A DNA stretch of 5,791 bases from assembly GCA_011170385.1 (NCBI GenBank), contig DUFE01000098.1, positions 4,887-10,677 on the forward strand. Reading direction: 5' to 3'. The notes under the pieces were generated by a model. The model was not told the origin of the DNA. It searched no databases and was given only the letters and a program-made list of their open reading frames with translations. Source of the stretch: Dehalococcoidia bacterium (GTDB lineage: Bacteria > Chloroflexota > Dehalococcoidia > Dehalococcoidales > W693). A program made the position numbers and the translations under genes. Of the stretch, positions 5,555-5,791 are shown one piece after another; position 1 is the stretch's first letter, and the number at the start of each line of letters is the position of its first letter.

Positions 5555-5791
5555 CCTCCCTTTTCTTTTCCTTGGTCATCAGGATTTCTTCTATTTTGTG
5601 CCCTTTCATCTTGGTGACAACCATCTTAAGACCATGGTATTTAAGCTGTTTACCCTGCTTGGGGATACGCCCTAGCAAATGGAGGACGAAGCCGGCGACT
5701 GTCTCGTAATCTCCCTCCGGCAGCTCCAACCCCAGCTCTTCATTGGCATCCTCGATACGCATACCACCGTCCACTTGGAAGGTATATTCGT
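5535..5791 (-). CDS. CorC/HlyC-type CBS-domain transporter-associated protein, C-terminal end (5' part outside window)
   Basis: The frame is open from the right edge of the window to a TAA at 5535, giving 84 visible residues beginning EYTFQVDGGM. These match the CorC_HlyC transporter-associated domain: DGGMRIEDANEELGLELPEGDYETVAGFVLHLLGRIP, then KQGKQLKYHGLKMVV and KIEEILMTK. A charged tail, KEKKREDEPTAG, follows. In the family this domain ends proteins that carry a CNNM/DUF21 membrane domain and a CBS pair, linked to Mg2+/Co2+ efflux or resistance. Whether this protein has the membrane part (hemolysin C/TlyC-like with DUF21) or is a soluble CorC cannot be told from the fragment. An in-frame GTG at 5774 is not the start, since domain sequence continues upstream of it. 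Its end overlaps the DUF2344 gene by 20 bases, so they form one transcription unit. Confidence 0.9.
   Translation of the reverse strand, partial: EYTFQVDGGMRIEDANEELGLELPEGDYETVAGFVLHLLGRIPKQGKQLKYHGLKMVVTKMKGHKIEEILMTKEKKREDEPTAG

Overview
The window carries seven protein-coding genes packed end to end. It has no RNA genes, mobile elements or CRISPR array, and no gene-free stretch longer than about 60 bases. GC content is moderate to high. The protein variants (a PurH ending in GVRHFLH, a bacterial ArsM, a stand-alone DUF2344/TIGR03936 protein, a TilS with a GHTIDDHVET motif) would fit an anaerobic bacterium such as a Chloroflexota/Dehalococcoidia member. That placement is an inference from general resemblance and was not computed. 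The region looks like ordinary chromosomal core genome with one accessory-type gene, arsM.

Left half, plus strand. The window opens inside purH, of which only the C-terminal AICAR transformylase half is present. Thirteen bases after its stop comes arsM, an arsenite S-adenosylmethionine methyltransferase with a full cysteine set. It must be read from the purH transcript, because there is no room for a promoter between them. After a 58-base gap comes an FAD-dependent oxidoreductase of the L-2-hydroxyglutarate oxidase type (lhgO-like), possibly with its own weak promoter.

Right half, minus strand, read from right to left. The order is the C-terminal end of a CorC/HlyC-type CBS protein, a DUF2344 radical-SAM-linked protein overlapping it by 20 bases, a histidine phosphatase starting at TTG, and tilS (tRNA-Ile lysidine synthetase). 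The first three are tightly spaced and look like one transcription unit. tilS is preceded by a good extended -10 promoter placed so close to its ATG that the mRNA would be leaderless or nearly so.

The two blocks are convergent and meet with no intergenic base: the lhgO-like stop ends at 2776 and the tilS stop codon begins at 2777. The genes serve separate housekeeping roles (purine synthesis, arsenic methylation, metabolite repair, tRNA modification), and I see no convincing evidence of a novel multi-gene system. The points most worth a second look are the leaderless tilS promoter, an octamer found in that promoter and three times in the neighbouring phosphatase gene, the placement of arsM behind purH, and the DUF2344 protein without a radical SAM partner in view.
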